Below, in pieces: positions 37,224 through 45,917 of a DNA stretch of 64,000 nucleotides. Below the pieces are notes generated by a model. It was given only the letters and a program-made list of their open reading frames with translations, did no database searches and had not been told where the DNA came from. The translations under genes and the position numbers were made by a program. This DNA comes from Persicimonas caeni (GTDB lineage Bacteria; Myxococcota_A; Bradymonadia; Bradymonadales; Bradymonadaceae). The stretch covers positions 3,933,074 through 3,997,073 of the forward strand of contig NZ_CP041186.1 of assembly GCF_006517175.1 (NCBI RefSeq), given 5' to 3'. Position 1 is the first letter of the stretch. Every line of letters begins with the position of its first letter.

Positions 37224-39161
37224 ATGCACCGCTTTCCTTTGATGAAATGTTTGTTTGCGTTGCCCGCTGCTCTCCTTCCGCTCGCCGCCTTGCCCGCCAC
37301 CGGCACGGCGGTCGAACTGGAGGACTCCACGATCGTGACGAACGTCGAGATCGGGCCGACAGGGCAGGACAACTTCTTCGACGTCCAGGACAACGGGCAG
37401 CTGGTCATCGTCGGGCAGGACGAGTGCATCAGCCTCTTCGAGCGCAAGATAGAAATCGCGTTCAAGTTTCAATTGTCGTCGCAGCCCGAAAGCGTCGTCG
37501 ACTTCACGCGTGTTTTCGCGGTGCCCACCGACCAGACCCCCGACGACTTCGAGTGTGACGAGGACAGCTCCGACGACTGCACCACCGCAGCAGTTGACAA
37601 CACCGACTTTACTGATCTCGATCCCAATACCGAATTCAACTTCGGCGCCAAGATCGAGTTCAGCGATCTGGTCTCCACGGCGGTCGAGGGCCAGGAGATC
37701 ACCGAGCAGGCCACCAACAACGAAATCGAGCTGCTGCTCAACAAGGAAGACTGCACCGAGCTCGAGGTCGACCAACAGTATTTCTACCGCATCGTCTTCA
37801 ACCCGACGACCACGGGGGATGTACAGACGCGCGTCGATCTTTTCGACGCGGTCGTCGAGCTCGACACCAAGCCGCCGACGCCGCCGACCGACATCAGCAG
37901 TGTGGTGGTCACCGAGGCCGAGGCGTCGCTGAACTGGAGGCTCGAGGGGGATCAGGACGTGCCGCTCGACGTCGACCGGCAGATCGACGAGCGTGCGGTC
38001 AACCCGTTCGTGCTGTTTTATTCGGAGCGCGATCTGTCGGAGTTGACCGTCCGCCAGGCGCTCGACGCCGACGATGTGTTCACCAGCCCGCTCATTCGCG
38101 ACAACCTGAACAACGATGGGCCCGATTTTTCGGGCAACGCCGACCTCGACGAGCTCGACTTGAGCGGCGAAGACTCGCGTATCTTCATCGCCATCGCTTC
38201 GCGCGACGACGCGGGCAATTACAGCGAGCTTGTCATCCCCGGCGCCGAGTTCGACCCCGAAGGCGACGGCTTCGCGCCGGTGCCTGTGATCGACTTTTGG
38301 GAGAATTACAAAGAAGCCGGCGGCGCCGAAGCCGGCGGCTGCAGCACCACCGGCGGCCCGCTGAGCGGCTCGGCGGCCGTGCTCGGCCTGCTCGGACTCG
38401 GCCTGTTCGGCTGGCGTCGACGGAGGCGTCTTCGGCAAGCTGCGCCCGTAATCGCCGCCATCGGCGCGTTCGGGTTGGTAGCAACCGCGTCGCCCGACGC
38501 CCACGCTCAGTCGCCCACCTGGGGGCTCGCCGAGCTGCGCATCGGCGGCTACTACCCGTCGATCGACGACGAAGCGGGCCTGCAGGGCGAGCCGTTTCGT
38601 GAAATCTTCGGCGGCGGCAGCCGCGTGCTCGTCGAGTACGAGCAGGGGGTTCATATCTACGACGGCTTCGGCGCGTTCGGCGCCAGCGGCTCGTTCGGCT
38701 ACACCCACTTCGGTGGCAAAGCGCTCGTCGACGAGAATAGCGGACTGACGCAAGACGACATCAACGCCGAGACCGGCATGATGGTCATCCCCCTGCGCGC
38801 CGGCCTTTACTACCAGCTCGATCAGCTCCAGGAGTACTGGGATATCCCGCTCGCGCCGATCCTCAAAGGCGGCGTCGACTACTTCTTGTGGCAAATCGAG
38901 GACTCCGCCGGCGACACCGCCGACGTCGACGGCCAAGATGGCGACGGCGGCACCTGGGGCTGGCACGTCGCCGCCGGCCTGCAATTGGGCCTCGACTGGA
39001 TCGACCCGAGCTCCTCGGGCGCGATGGATTACAACTGGGGTATCAATCACACCTACGCCTTCGCCGAGTACCAGATCATGGAGGTCGACGACTTCGGCGC
39101 GAGCGACAGTTTTATCCTGTCCGACGACCGTTGGGTCTTCGGGCTTGCTTTCGAATATTAA
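37224..39161 (+). CDS. Surface protein with internal MYXO-CTERM-like tag fused to a beta-barrel domain
   Basis: A 645-residue protein; the ATG at 37224 has AAGGATG 6 nt upstream (an ATG at 37218 is also possible). A signal peptide (LMKCLFALPAALLPLAALPATG) is followed by ~330 acidic beta-rich residues with a fibronectin-like stretch (DTKPPTPPTDISSVVVTEAE). Near residue 373 comes GGCSTTGG, a hydrophobic helix (SAAVLGLLGLGLFGW) and RRRRR, the pattern of a MYXO-CTERM sorting tag that normally ends a protein. Here it is followed in frame by a second signal-like segment (APVIAAIGAFGLVATAS, ending AHA) and then a beta-rich domain (WGLAELRIGGYYPSIDDEAG) that ends WVFGLAFEY, like an outer-membrane barrel. 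No internal start codon with ribosome binding site was seen. Confidence 0.7.
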   Translation: MHRFPLMKCLFALPAALLPLAALPATGTAVELEDSTIVTNVEIGPTGQDNFFDVQDNGQLVIVGQDECISLFERKIEIAFKFQLSSQPESVVDFTRVFAVPTDQTPDDFECDEDSSDDCTTAAVDNTDFTDLDPNTEFNFGAKIEFSDLVSTAVEGQEITEQATNNEIELLLNKEDCTELEVDQQYFYRIVFNPTTTGDVQTRVDLFDAVVELDTKPPTPPTDISSVVVTEAEASLNWRLEGDQDVPLDVDRQIDERAVNPFVLFYSERDLSELTVRQALDADDVFTSPLIRDNLNNDGPDFSGNADLDELDLSGEDSRIFIAIASRDDAGNYSELVIPGAEFDPEGDGFAPVPVIDFWENYKEAGGAEAGGCSTTGGPLSGSAAVLGLLGLGLFGWRRRRRLRQAAPVIAAIGAFGLVATASPDAHAQSPTWGLAELRIGGYYPSIDDEAGLQGEPFREIFGGGSRVLVEYEQGVHIYDGFGAFGASGSFGYTHFGGKALVDENSGLTQDDINAETGMMVIPLRAGLYYQLDQLQEYWDIPLAPILKGGVDYFLWQIEDSAGDTADVDGQDGDGGTWGWHVAAGLQLGLDWIDPSSSGAMDYNWGINHTYAFAEYQIMEVDDFGASDSFILSDDRWVFGLAFEY

Positions 39162-39169
39162 ACGACAGA

Positions 39170-39242
39170 TTCACCACGGGGAGCACAGGGGGCACGGAGG
39201 TTTCTTTTTTGCCTCTGTGTCCCCCGTGTTCTCTGTGGTGAA
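39170..39242. repeat. Inverted repeat with 31-bp arms around a T-rich loop
   Basis: TTCACCACGGGGAGCACAGG, then GGGCACGGAGG pairs imperfectly with CCTCTGTGTCCCCCGTGTTC, TCTGTGGTGAA across TTTCTTTTTTG. It may terminate the upstream gene. The arm sequence is of a type I recall seeing dispersed in other environmental bacteria. Confidence 0.65.
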
Positions 39243-39253
39243 ATAAGCAGTTC

Positions 39254-40063
39254 ATGAAAACGCATTACCGCATTCTCGTCGCCTACGACGGCACCGCCTA
39301 CCACGGCTGGCAGATCCAGTCGGTCGATCGCTCCGTCGAGGGGGATCTGACCAAGGCCGCCGCGCGCATCCTCAACTGCTCGCCCGATGACTTGAAAGTG
39401 CAGGGCGCGAGCCGCACCGATTCGGGGGTGCACGCGCTGGGGCAGGTGGCCCATATCGCCTACGACCTCGACGCGCCGCGCTCGACCTGGGACTTCGTGC
39501 GTGGGCTGAACGCGCTGACCGACGACGATATCTGCGTCGTCTACTGCGAGCCCGCCCCCGAGGGCTTCCACGCTCGGCACTCGGCGCGCGGCAAGATCTA
39601 TCGCTATAAGGTCTGGAATCACCGCTTCGCGCATCCCCTCTATGGGGACCAGCAGTGGAGGGTCAACGGCCCGCTCGACCTCGACGCAATGCGCGACGCG
39701 GCCGAGCGCCTGGTCGGCGAGCACGACTTCGAGGCGTTTCGCGCCGCCGACTGCGACGCCGAGACCACCGTGCGCGAGCTTCGCCGCGTCGAGGTCTTTC
39801 AAGACGGCCCCCAGCTGACCATCGAGGTCGAGGGGACGGCGTTCTTGAAGTACATGGTGCGCATCATCTCGGGCACGCTGGTCGACATCGGCGCCGGGCG
39901 CCACGAGCCGGCGGTCATCGACGAGATGTTCCGCACCGGCGACCGCGGCCTGGGCGGCATCACCGCGCCGGCGCAGGGGCTCACCCTCGTCGAAGTCTTC
40001 TACCCCGACTACCCGTGGCCCGGCGGGACTCCTCGCCTGGGTGGGCCGTGGCAGCCTTCTTGA
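39254..40063 (+). CDS. truA: tRNA pseudouridine synthase A
   Basis: A 269-residue TruA. It converts uridines 38-40 of the tRNA anticodon arm to pseudouridine. The catalytic Asp is in GASRTDSGVHALGQ near residue 57. Other signatures are ILVAYDGTAYHGWQIQ at the N-terminus, FHARHSARGKIYRY, HDFEAFRAADCDAETTVREL and FLKYMVRIISGTLVDIGAGR. Length is typical. It follows a hairpin and is followed by a palindromic element, so it appears to be its own unit. Confidence 0.95.
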   Translation: MKTHYRILVAYDGTAYHGWQIQSVDRSVEGDLTKAAARILNCSPDDLKVQGASRTDSGVHALGQVAHIAYDLDAPRSTWDFVRGLNALTDDDICVVYCEPAPEGFHARHSARGKIYRYKVWNHRFAHPLYGDQQWRVNGPLDLDAMRDAAERLVGEHDFEAFRAADCDAETTVRELRRVEVFQDGPQLTIEVEGTAFLKYMVRIISGTLVDIGAGRHEPAVIDEMFRTGDRGLGGITAPAQGLTLVEVFYPDYPWPGGTPRLGGPWQPS

Positions 40064-40150
40064 GGCGGCTATTGGGGCGGACAAACTACAATTTGAGGGT
40101 TGCGAATTGAGACGACGTTCCGATTCGCAACGCCTGCAAGGCGACCGCTT
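40061..40150. repeat. Palindromic dispersed element, copy E (short)
   Basis: GGCTATTGGGGCGGACAAAC, then TACAATTTGAGGGTTGCGAA matches the left arms of the other copies; CGCAACGCCTGCAAGGCGAC closes it. It overlaps the last bases of truA. Confidence 0.7.
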
Positions 40151-40154
40151 TCGA

Positions 40155-41765
40155 TTAGTTTTTCTGCAGAGTCCCGTACTTGACCCGCAGCGGCTCGAGG
40201 TCGAGGCGAGCGTCGTGCTCGTCCTCGTACTGGCTGACGAAGCCGGGCACGAGCTGGTTCTTGGCGCGTGCTTCGAATTGCTTTCGGAAGGCTTCTTTCT
40301 CCCGTTCGAAGTCCTCCTTGTCCTTCTCTTGCCGGTCGAGCACGCGGAACGTCCAGACCTTCTTGCGCGACAAGACCGGGGTGTCGACGACCGGGTCGTC
40401 GAGGTCCATGGTGAACGCCTTCTGGGCGACCTCTTCGGCCAGGCCCACCGTGGGGATGAAGCCGCGGTCGTTTTGGGGGAAGAGCGGCGTGCGGCGGACC
40501 TGATAGCCCTTGGACTTCATACGCTTTTCGAAGTCGGCGAGCGCCGACTCGGGGACCTTGCCGGTCTTGTCGGAGGGGAGTTTCTCCATCGCCTCGATGA
40601 CCTCCTTGGCCTGGGCGCGACGCTTGGGCGGGATGGAATTGCCCCCGAGTAGCTCGGCGGCGATCTCGCGCTGGAGCGCGGCGGTGAGCTCGGCTTCTTT
40701 GGAGTCGCGGTGTCCCTCGACCTTCCAGGCGTAGGCGCCGCGCGGGCCTTTGGTCTGAAAACCGGTGCTGCCCGTATCTGCGTCGAACGCCTTGGCGTTT
40801 TCGCCGCGCACCAAAAGCGCACCCGTCTCACTCTGGAGCCCCAGGTCGGCGGCGATTTTGTCGGGGGCGTCGCCTTTCTGGAGGCGATCGGCGGCCTTTT
40901 CGAGCTTGGTGGCGTCGACGTTGCCCGACGGCGTGGGCGACAGCATCGTCAGGCGGACCATCGACGGTTGTCGGTAGCGCTTTTTGTTCTCCTCGAAGTG
41001 CTTCCGGATGCGCTCGGGCTCCTCTTCGACGAGCGCGGAGATCTCCTCCATCGACGGGGTATTGCGCATGCCCACCAGGAGCAGCGCGATCTGGTTGTTT
41101 TGCTGCTTGTACGCCTGCCACAGGGCCTCGTCGGGGATCTCTTCGGCGAGCGCGTTGTGCAACTTCTCGCGGAGGACGATGTCGCGAGCGATCGCGTCGA
41201 GGTCGTCGAGGCTCAACCCGCGCTCGGCGAGGGCTTTGGCGTCCGCATCGCCCTTCTCAAAGATCGGCGCGTACGCCGAGAGACGTCGGCTTTCGGACAG
41301 GGCAGCGACCTTTTCATCCTTGCTGGCCTCGAGCCCGCGGTGTTCGGCCTCCGCTTCGATGATCTTGTTGCTCAGCAGGTTTCGCACCACGTTGATCTGC
41401 AGGTGCGGAGTGGCCAGACGCTCCTTGGGGATCTCGGTTTGGCCCTCGGGGGCGATGAGCATGCTGCGGCGCATCGAGGACTCGAAGTCCTCCAGGGTCA
41501 CCTCGATGTCGCCGGCTTCGGCGAGCACCGTCTCGGGCCCGGGTTGCTCGCCGTCGGCGTAGACGATCTTAGGCTCGTTAGGGCTCTTTTGGGCGATGGC
41601 ATCGCCCTTTTGGGCGCCGGACGCTTCCTTGGCGCCGGACGCTTCTTTGGCGGCGTTCGGAGCCGGGTCGCTCGGCTTCTTGTCGCAGCCGGTCGCCAGC
41701 GCGACCAACAGCGTGCAGAGGACGAGGGTCCATGGCGTTTGCGTCGATCCTACTTTGCTTGTCAT
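40155..41765 (-). CDS. Parvulin-like (PpiC/SurA) lipoprotein
   Basis: A 536-residue lipoprotein: LVLCTLLVALATGCDKKPSD with Cys at the lipobox, then a linker with duplicated KEASGAKEASGA. A SurA_N-like helical segment follows (EVTLEDFESSMRRSMLIAPE, then INVVRNLLSNKIIEAEAEHR). The region SMVRLTMLSPTPSGNVDATK to SETGALLVRGE resembles a parvulin domain, and a second degenerate one is possible near GFIPTVGLAEEVAQKAFTMD. It is the third PPIase-like envelope protein of the window besides those at 5497 and 6483. It likely assists folding of exported proteins; enzymatic activity is uncertain. Confidence 0.7.
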   Translation of the reverse strand: MTSKVGSTQTPWTLVLCTLLVALATGCDKKPSDPAPNAAKEASGAKEASGAQKGDAIAQKSPNEPKIVYADGEQPGPETVLAEAGDIEVTLEDFESSMRRSMLIAPEGQTEIPKERLATPHLQINVVRNLLSNKIIEAEAEHRGLEASKDEKVAALSESRRLSAYAPIFEKGDADAKALAERGLSLDDLDAIARDIVLREKLHNALAEEIPDEALWQAYKQQNNQIALLLVGMRNTPSMEEISALVEEEPERIRKHFEENKKRYRQPSMVRLTMLSPTPSGNVDATKLEKAADRLQKGDAPDKIAADLGLQSETGALLVRGENAKAFDADTGSTGFQTKGPRGAYAWKVEGHRDSKEAELTAALQREIAAELLGGNSIPPKRRAQAKEVIEAMEKLPSDKTGKVPESALADFEKRMKSKGYQVRRTPLFPQNDRGFIPTVGLAEEVAQKAFTMDLDDPVVDTPVLSRKKVWTFRVLDRQEKDKEDFEREKEAFRKQFEARAKNQLVPGFVSQYEDEHDARLDLEPLRVKYGTLQKN

Positions 41766-41950
41766 CGTCGAGGGGCTCTGCTAGAAGTGCGCGGCCGCCC
41801 ATCGGGGCGGCGTTTGTAAATATAACTGCTTTCCAGGCACCTGCGGGGTTGCTTCAGCGGAGCCGAATACAGGCCACGTGCCGATTCTCCTGAATCATTT
41901 GCGTATTCGATCCTCCCAAAGCGACACCACAGTAACGACAGGAGAAGATC

Positions 41951-42280
41951 ATGGCAAAGAAGAGTCCGCTGCAGCGTGTTCGCGAAGAGCATGGTTCCAA
42001 AGAAGAGCTGGCCGAAAAGGTCTTGGGCCTCCTCGAGAAGCCCGAAGACGAATGGGAGGCCGAGGACTTCGACCATCGCATCCGCACCCTGAGCAACCGC
42101 AAGCTCCTTCGCTTGTGGGAGTCGCACCAGAAGGTCCAAGAACAGTACGGTTCGAAGAGCGATCTGGTAGAAAAAATCGTCAAGGCCCGCTTCCCCGGCG
42201 GTAACGACGATTATGAGACCAAGATTTCTGGCTTCACGCTTCCGAAGCTTCTCGATCTGGCTCGCCGCTTCAAGGTCTGA
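41951..42280 (+). CDS. Conserved-looking 109-residue basic protein with an internal repeat
   Basis: A small charged cytosolic protein; the ATG at 41951 has AGGAGAAG upstream, predicting good expression. Two similar segments, EEHGSKEELAEKVLGLLEKP and EQYGSKSDLVEKIVKARFPG, occur about 43 residues apart, each starting a helix; they are separated by FDHRIRTLSNRKLLRLWES and followed by TLPKLLDLARRFKV. The helical, Lys/Arg-rich repeat layout suggests nucleic-acid binding (as in SAP/HeH-like motifs), which is inference only. It precedes carD by 325 bp on the same strand. Confidence 0.6.
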   Translation: MAKKSPLQRVREEHGSKEELAEKVLGLLEKPEDEWEAEDFDHRIRTLSNRKLLRLWESHQKVQEQYGSKSDLVEKIVKARFPGGNDDYETKISGFTLPKLLDLARRFKV

Positions 42281-42292
42281 GGCTTTGTGGTC

Positions 42293-42317
42293 GTCGGGGC
42301 GGATTCATCGCCCCGAC
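42293..42317 (+). terminator. Possible hairpin terminator after the 109-residue protein gene
   Basis: Stem GTCGGGGCG with loop GATTCAT and complementary arm; it is not followed by a T-run, so function is uncertain. The rest of the 325-bp gap before carD shows no gene. Confidence 0.45.
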
Positions 42318-42605
42318 ACCCACCCCTCATGGAATGAACCATAATTCATTTCGGTTCTATCCTACGCAGTCGACAGGTGTTACTCCGCGTCGACATATGC
42401 CCCCAGGCACCCTCAGGGCCCGAAATTTTCCACGTCGGCGTTGCTTGTAAGTTCGGGGAAAACACCATAGACTACTGAGGATTGAGAAGTGAGGACGGGT
42501 GCGTGGCGACATGCGGCACGCGCCCGTTCGCGCGTCAATTGGTATGCGTCGATTACGCGGGGACGCAGGTCGCTGCACTAGACGAAAAAATTCTCAAGGA
42601 GATCC

Positions 42606-43097
42606 ATGGCGACGGAGTTCGAGGTTGGAGACAAGGCCGTTTATCCTGCACAAGGCGTAGCGGAAGTTGTCGGGATCGACACCAAGGAGATCATGGGCAC
42701 CTCACAGACGTTCTACGTGCTGAGAGTGCTCGATTCTGACAAGAAAATTATGATTCCGGTCGACAACGTCGAAAATGTCGGCCTGCGCCAAATCATCAAT
42801 GATGAGGAAGTCGAGGAAGTCTACGACATTCTTCGCGAGCGCGATGTCGATCTTAACACCCAGACGTGGAACCGACGCTACCGGGCCTACGTCGAAAAGA
42901 TTCAAACCGGTAGCGCCTTTGAAATCGCCGAGGTCCTGCGCGACCTGAACCTGCTCAAGTTCGAAAAGACCTTGAGCTTCGGCGAGCGCAAGATGCTCGA
43001 CACTGCCCGGCGCCTGTTTGTGCAGGAGCTGGCGATCGCAAAGAGCACCACCGAGCAAGATATTCTCAACGAGCTCGAGCACATCTTCTCGGCGTAA
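42606..43097 (+). CDS. carD: CarD/CdnL family transcription regulator
   Basis: A 163-residue CarD_CdnL_TRCF family protein. The ATG follows AAGGAGATCC. The N-terminal RNA polymerase interaction domain (FEVGDKAVYPAQGVAEVVGI, then MIPVDNVENVGLRQII) matches the domain of the same family in Mfd (10504). The C-terminal helical DNA-binding part has WNRRYRAYVEKIQTGSAFEI, then DLNLLKFEKTLSFGERKMLD and LAIAKSTTEQDILNELE. It lacks the zinc-binding/HMGA extension of myxobacterial CarD proper, so it corresponds to CdnL, which stabilises the open promoter complex, notably at rRNA promoters. Confidence 0.93.
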   Translation: MATEFEVGDKAVYPAQGVAEVVGIDTKEIMGTSQTFYVLRVLDSDKKIMIPVDNVENVGLRQIINDEEVEEVYDILRERDVDLNTQTWNRRYRAYVEKIQTGSAFEIAEVLRDLNLLKFEKTLSFGERKMLDTARRLFVQELAIAKSTTEQDILNELEHIFSA

Positions 43098-43109
43098 CGT
43101 CGAGGAGAG

Positions 43110-43165
43110 CTGACGAGCAAAAAAGTAAAAGAGCAAAAGAGCAAAAGAGTAAAAGAGCAAAAAAG
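43110..43165. repeat. AAAAGAGC polypurine array
   Basis: Seven or so near-tandem 8-bp units of GCAAAAGA/GTAAAAGA type between carD and its terminator; similar in kind to the left arm of the hairpin at 1008. Confidence 0.6.
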
Positions 43166-43197
43166 AAGCCCGGCTCCGACGAGCCGGGCTTTTTTTG
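43166..43197. terminator. Rho-independent terminator between carD and a convergent gene
   Basis: Stem AAGCCCGGCTC, loop CGAC, complementary arm, then seven T; A-rich on the other side. Confidence 0.9.
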
Positions 43198-43227
43198 TGT
43201 GCTTCTGAGCTCAGTTAGCGCCTTCCA

Positions 43228-44592
43228 TCAGGGGGCGTCGTCGATACACGCGCCCAGGTCCTCTCGCTGCTGGTCGTACTGGTAGCAGTCCTGGTCGTCG
43301 CCGCAGTCGTCGTCGCCCTCGCTCAGGCGGCAGAAGCGGGTGCACTCGGGGTCCTGGAATTGTCCGCTGGGCACGCAGGTGACCGCGTCCTGGTTGCAGG
43401 CGCTGAAGACCTGGCGCTGGTTGCACTGGTCGCCCTCGGTCGCGTTGCCGGCGTCGGGGCGGCACATGCCCAGACGATCGGTGAGCGGCACGCAGTGGCC
43501 GTTGGCGCAGTCGGTGTCGCTGTTGAAGGCGTTGCTGAAGGCGCGACAGGCAGGCACGCAGCGTGCGCCGCGCTGAAGGTCGAGGCAGATGGCACCCTCT
43601 TCGCAGTCGAAGAAGGCGTCGGAGTCGCACGAGTCGCCGAGCCGGTTGTTCGGGTTGGTCGGCACGCAGATACCCTCGCGGTCGCTGCCGTCATAGGGCA
43701 GGCAACCCCAGCCGGGCAGGCCGCATCCCTGGCTGATCGTGCATCCGCTCAGGCACACGCCTTGCTCGCCGTCGCCGAAGGCGCACACACTGCCGGGGTT
43801 GGGGCATGTCGAGTCGGGGTCGTCGGCGTTTCGCTGACAGATGCCCAGGCAACGCATGTCGCCGCTGTTGTCGATGCTCGTGCAGTAAAAGCCGTTGTTC
43901 CAACCCTCTTGGCTGCAGGGCTGGTCTTGGAATTGGCAGGTGTTGGGATCGACGGGGGCGCACTGGCAGTTCGAGCAGAACTCGCCGTCGCCGCAGCCGC
44001 CGGGGCAGCACTCGGTGCAGTTTTCGTTGACCTGCCCGTCGCAGTTATCGTCGTAGGGTGTGTCGCAGCTCTCCATGATGCCGGGGTTGATGCTGCGGTC
44101 GGCGTCGTCGCAGTCCTCGTCGGCGCAGTAGCCGTCGCCGTCACGGTCCTCGCAGCCGCCGGGATCGACGCAGCGGCCGTTTTGGCACACGAGATCGCCC
44201 TCGCACTCGCGCTGGAAATAGCGCGTGCCGTCTTCGGAGCAGATCTCGAGGACTTGGCGTCCGCCACAGCGCCGCGAGCCGGGCTCGCAGACCATCTGGC
44301 CGGCGTCTTGGCCGACGTCGAGAAAGGGGACGTCGTCACCGGGAGGCACGTCGGTAGCGTCATCGGGCGTATCGACGTCCGCGTCGACACCGGCATCCGA
44401 TCCGGTGACTCCGGCTTGTGGCTTGCAGACGCGCTCGACGCAGAGCAGTCCTTCGACACATTGGTCGTCGGAGAAGCACTCCTGGCCGGCCAGTTGCGTG
44501 CGCTCGCCGGGCTCGAAGCTGCATCCAGCCAGGCTCGAGGCGGCGACAAAGAGGGCGAAAACGCTGGTGAGGAGTCTCAAACGGCTAATCAT
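43228..44592 (-). CDS. Cys-rich lipoprotein with MopE-like metal-binding motif
   Basis: A 454-residue lipoprotein; ATG at 44592 gives MISRLRLLTSVFALFVAASS, then LAGC lipobox. An Asp-rich linker (DAGVDADVDTPDDATDVPPG) leads to GCEDRDGDGYCADEDCDDAD, then INPGIMESCDTPYDDNCDGQ. This DxDGDGY...DCDD...P...DNCDGxxNE pattern is the MopE-type putative metal-binding motif. The rest is small Cys-framed modules (about 50 Cys in total) resembling those in myxobacterial surface proteins and in the C-terminus of the RCC1 lipoprotein at 8967. Likely exposed on the surface or in the periplasm with many disulfides. Convergent with carD. Confidence 0.75.
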   Translation of the reverse strand: MISRLRLLTSVFALFVAASSLAGCSFEPGERTQLAGQECFSDDQCVEGLLCVERVCKPQAGVTGSDAGVDADVDTPDDATDVPPGDDVPFLDVGQDAGQMVCEPGSRRCGGRQVLEICSEDGTRYFQRECEGDLVCQNGRCVDPGGCEDRDGDGYCADEDCDDADRSINPGIMESCDTPYDDNCDGQVNENCTECCPGGCGDGEFCSNCQCAPVDPNTCQFQDQPCSQEGWNNGFYCTSIDNSGDMRCLGICQRNADDPDSTCPNPGSVCAFGDGEQGVCLSGCTISQGCGLPGWGCLPYDGSDREGICVPTNPNNRLGDSCDSDAFFDCEEGAICLDLQRGARCVPACRAFSNAFNSDTDCANGHCVPLTDRLGMCRPDAGNATEGDQCNQRQVFSACNQDAVTCVPSGQFQDPECTRFCRLSEGDDDCGDDQDCYQYDQQREDLGACIDDAP

Positions 44593-44724
44593 AGCGCCGA
44601 TCCACACAAAAAGAGTGCCAGGTAGGTTGCAAACGACAGCCAAGGTTTTAGCTAAAATATCGCCGTCGCGCAAAGAAAGCTGTAGTGGACACACCTACAT
44701 TTGGCGCATACCGTTGAGCACGTG

Positions 44725-45588
44725 ATGCGCCTTTTGATTTTCTCCAACATCTTTATCGCGCTGGCGGCGGTCGCGCTGACCCACGCCACGTACTATCTGC
44801 TGGGGGCCGGCGCCGCTTCTTGGCTGCCGCCGTCGTGGGGGCTCTTGGCGCTCGTCTTCTTCGCCACACTCTTCGTCTACAACCTCGACCGACTCGTATC
44901 GATCTCGCGCGAAGACGCCGTCGCAGTCACCGAGCGCCACACCTGGATCGACGCGCACCGAAGCTGGCTGTGGGCCCTCGCGGCAGTGGGCGGTGTCGGC
45001 TCGGCGGCGAGTTTTTGGTTCGTTCCGCTCGACCTTTTGTGGGGGCTGGTGCCGTTGGGTGTGGTCACGCTGGCCTATTCGCTGCCGGTGTGGGCGCGGG
45101 ATGGCCAAAAGAGGCGCCTCAAGGACGTACCAGGGCTGAAGATCTTTTTGATCGCGCTGGTGTGGAGCTCGGTGACGGTGGTTTTGCCGGCGCTCGACGC
45201 CGGGGTCGAGGTTTTCGAGACCAATGCGGTTTTGGCATTCGTCGAGCGGATGATCTTCATCTTCGCCATCACCCTGCCGTTCGATGTGCGCGACATGAAC
45301 CGCGACGCCCAGGCGGGCATTTACACGCTGCCGATGACCTTGGGCGTCCACAAGACACGCTGGCTGGCCGTCGGGTTGATGCTGATCTTCGTGGGGCTGG
45401 TCGTCGCCCACTACGGGCTCACCGTGAGCAGCGCGACAATCCCGATGGCGTTGTCCGGGCTGCTCACCGCTGCGGCGTTGTGGCCGTCCCACAAGGTGCA
45501 CGGCGAGTTGTATTACGTGGGGCTGCTGGACGGGACGATGTTGTTGCAGGGCGTGTTGGTGGTGGGCTATCTGGTCGGGCTTCAATAA
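44725..45588 (+). CDS. UbiA-superfamily prenyltransferase-like membrane protein
   Basis: A 287-residue polytopic membrane protein from the ATG at 44725 (a GTG at 44722 is adjacent). Eight or nine hydrophobic helices are apparent. The two UbiA-type aspartate motifs appear in reduced form: YNLDRLVS near residue 55, where the family has NDxxD, and DVRDMNRDAQAG near residue 190, where it has DxxxD with a YTLP follow-up. The first motif lacks the usual second Asp, so substrate or activity may differ from UbiA, MenA or CyoE. Transcribed divergently from the MopE-like lipoprotein gene. Confidence 0.75.
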   Translation: MRLLIFSNIFIALAAVALTHATYYLLGAGAASWLPPSWGLLALVFFATLFVYNLDRLVSISREDAVAVTERHTWIDAHRSWLWALAAVGGVGSAASFWFVPLDLLWGLVPLGVVTLAYSLPVWARDGQKRRLKDVPGLKIFLIALVWSSVTVVLPALDAGVEVFETNAVLAFVERMIFIFAITLPFDVRDMNRDAQAGIYTLPMTLGVHKTRWLAVGLMLIFVGLVVAHYGLTVSSATIPMALSGLLTAAALWPSHKVHGELYYVGLLDGTMLLQGVLVVGYLVGLQ

Positions 45589-45917
45589 AGTTCGGGGCGC
45601 CGGAGGCACCCCGGCGGTCGAGACGAGGCCGCCGGGGTGCCGCCGTTTGGAGGCAGCGCTTCCAGCGCTGGTTGCAGGAGCGTGCGGTCTTGCTCACAGG
45701 GCAAGATGCCCTGCCTCCAAAAGCTTTTGCGACAGCCTCGAGACGACCGCGCCCCTTCCTTGCCGCGCGCACAACCCGGTCGGGGCGCGCGGCGTCCTCG
45801 CCCGCCCTGGGGCGTCACCGCCCCAGCTTGCGTGTCCCACGGCAAGGCGCACGCCCTGCGCGGACACGTGCGGGGCCCGAGACGGACCCCGGCGGCCGGG
45901 GACGACCGCGCCCCGGC
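45589..45917. repeat. Intergenic hairpins and GGGCATCTTGCCC-type repeat
   Basis: GGCACCCCGGCGG and CCGCCGGGGTGCC (45610-45645) form a 13-bp stem. GGAGGCAGCGCTTCCAGCGC (45650) and CAGGGCAAGATGCCCTGCCT (45700) follow; the latter carries the GGGCATCTTGCCC core of the methyltransferase repeat on the other strand. The remainder is very GC-rich with no supported gene. Confidence 0.55.
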
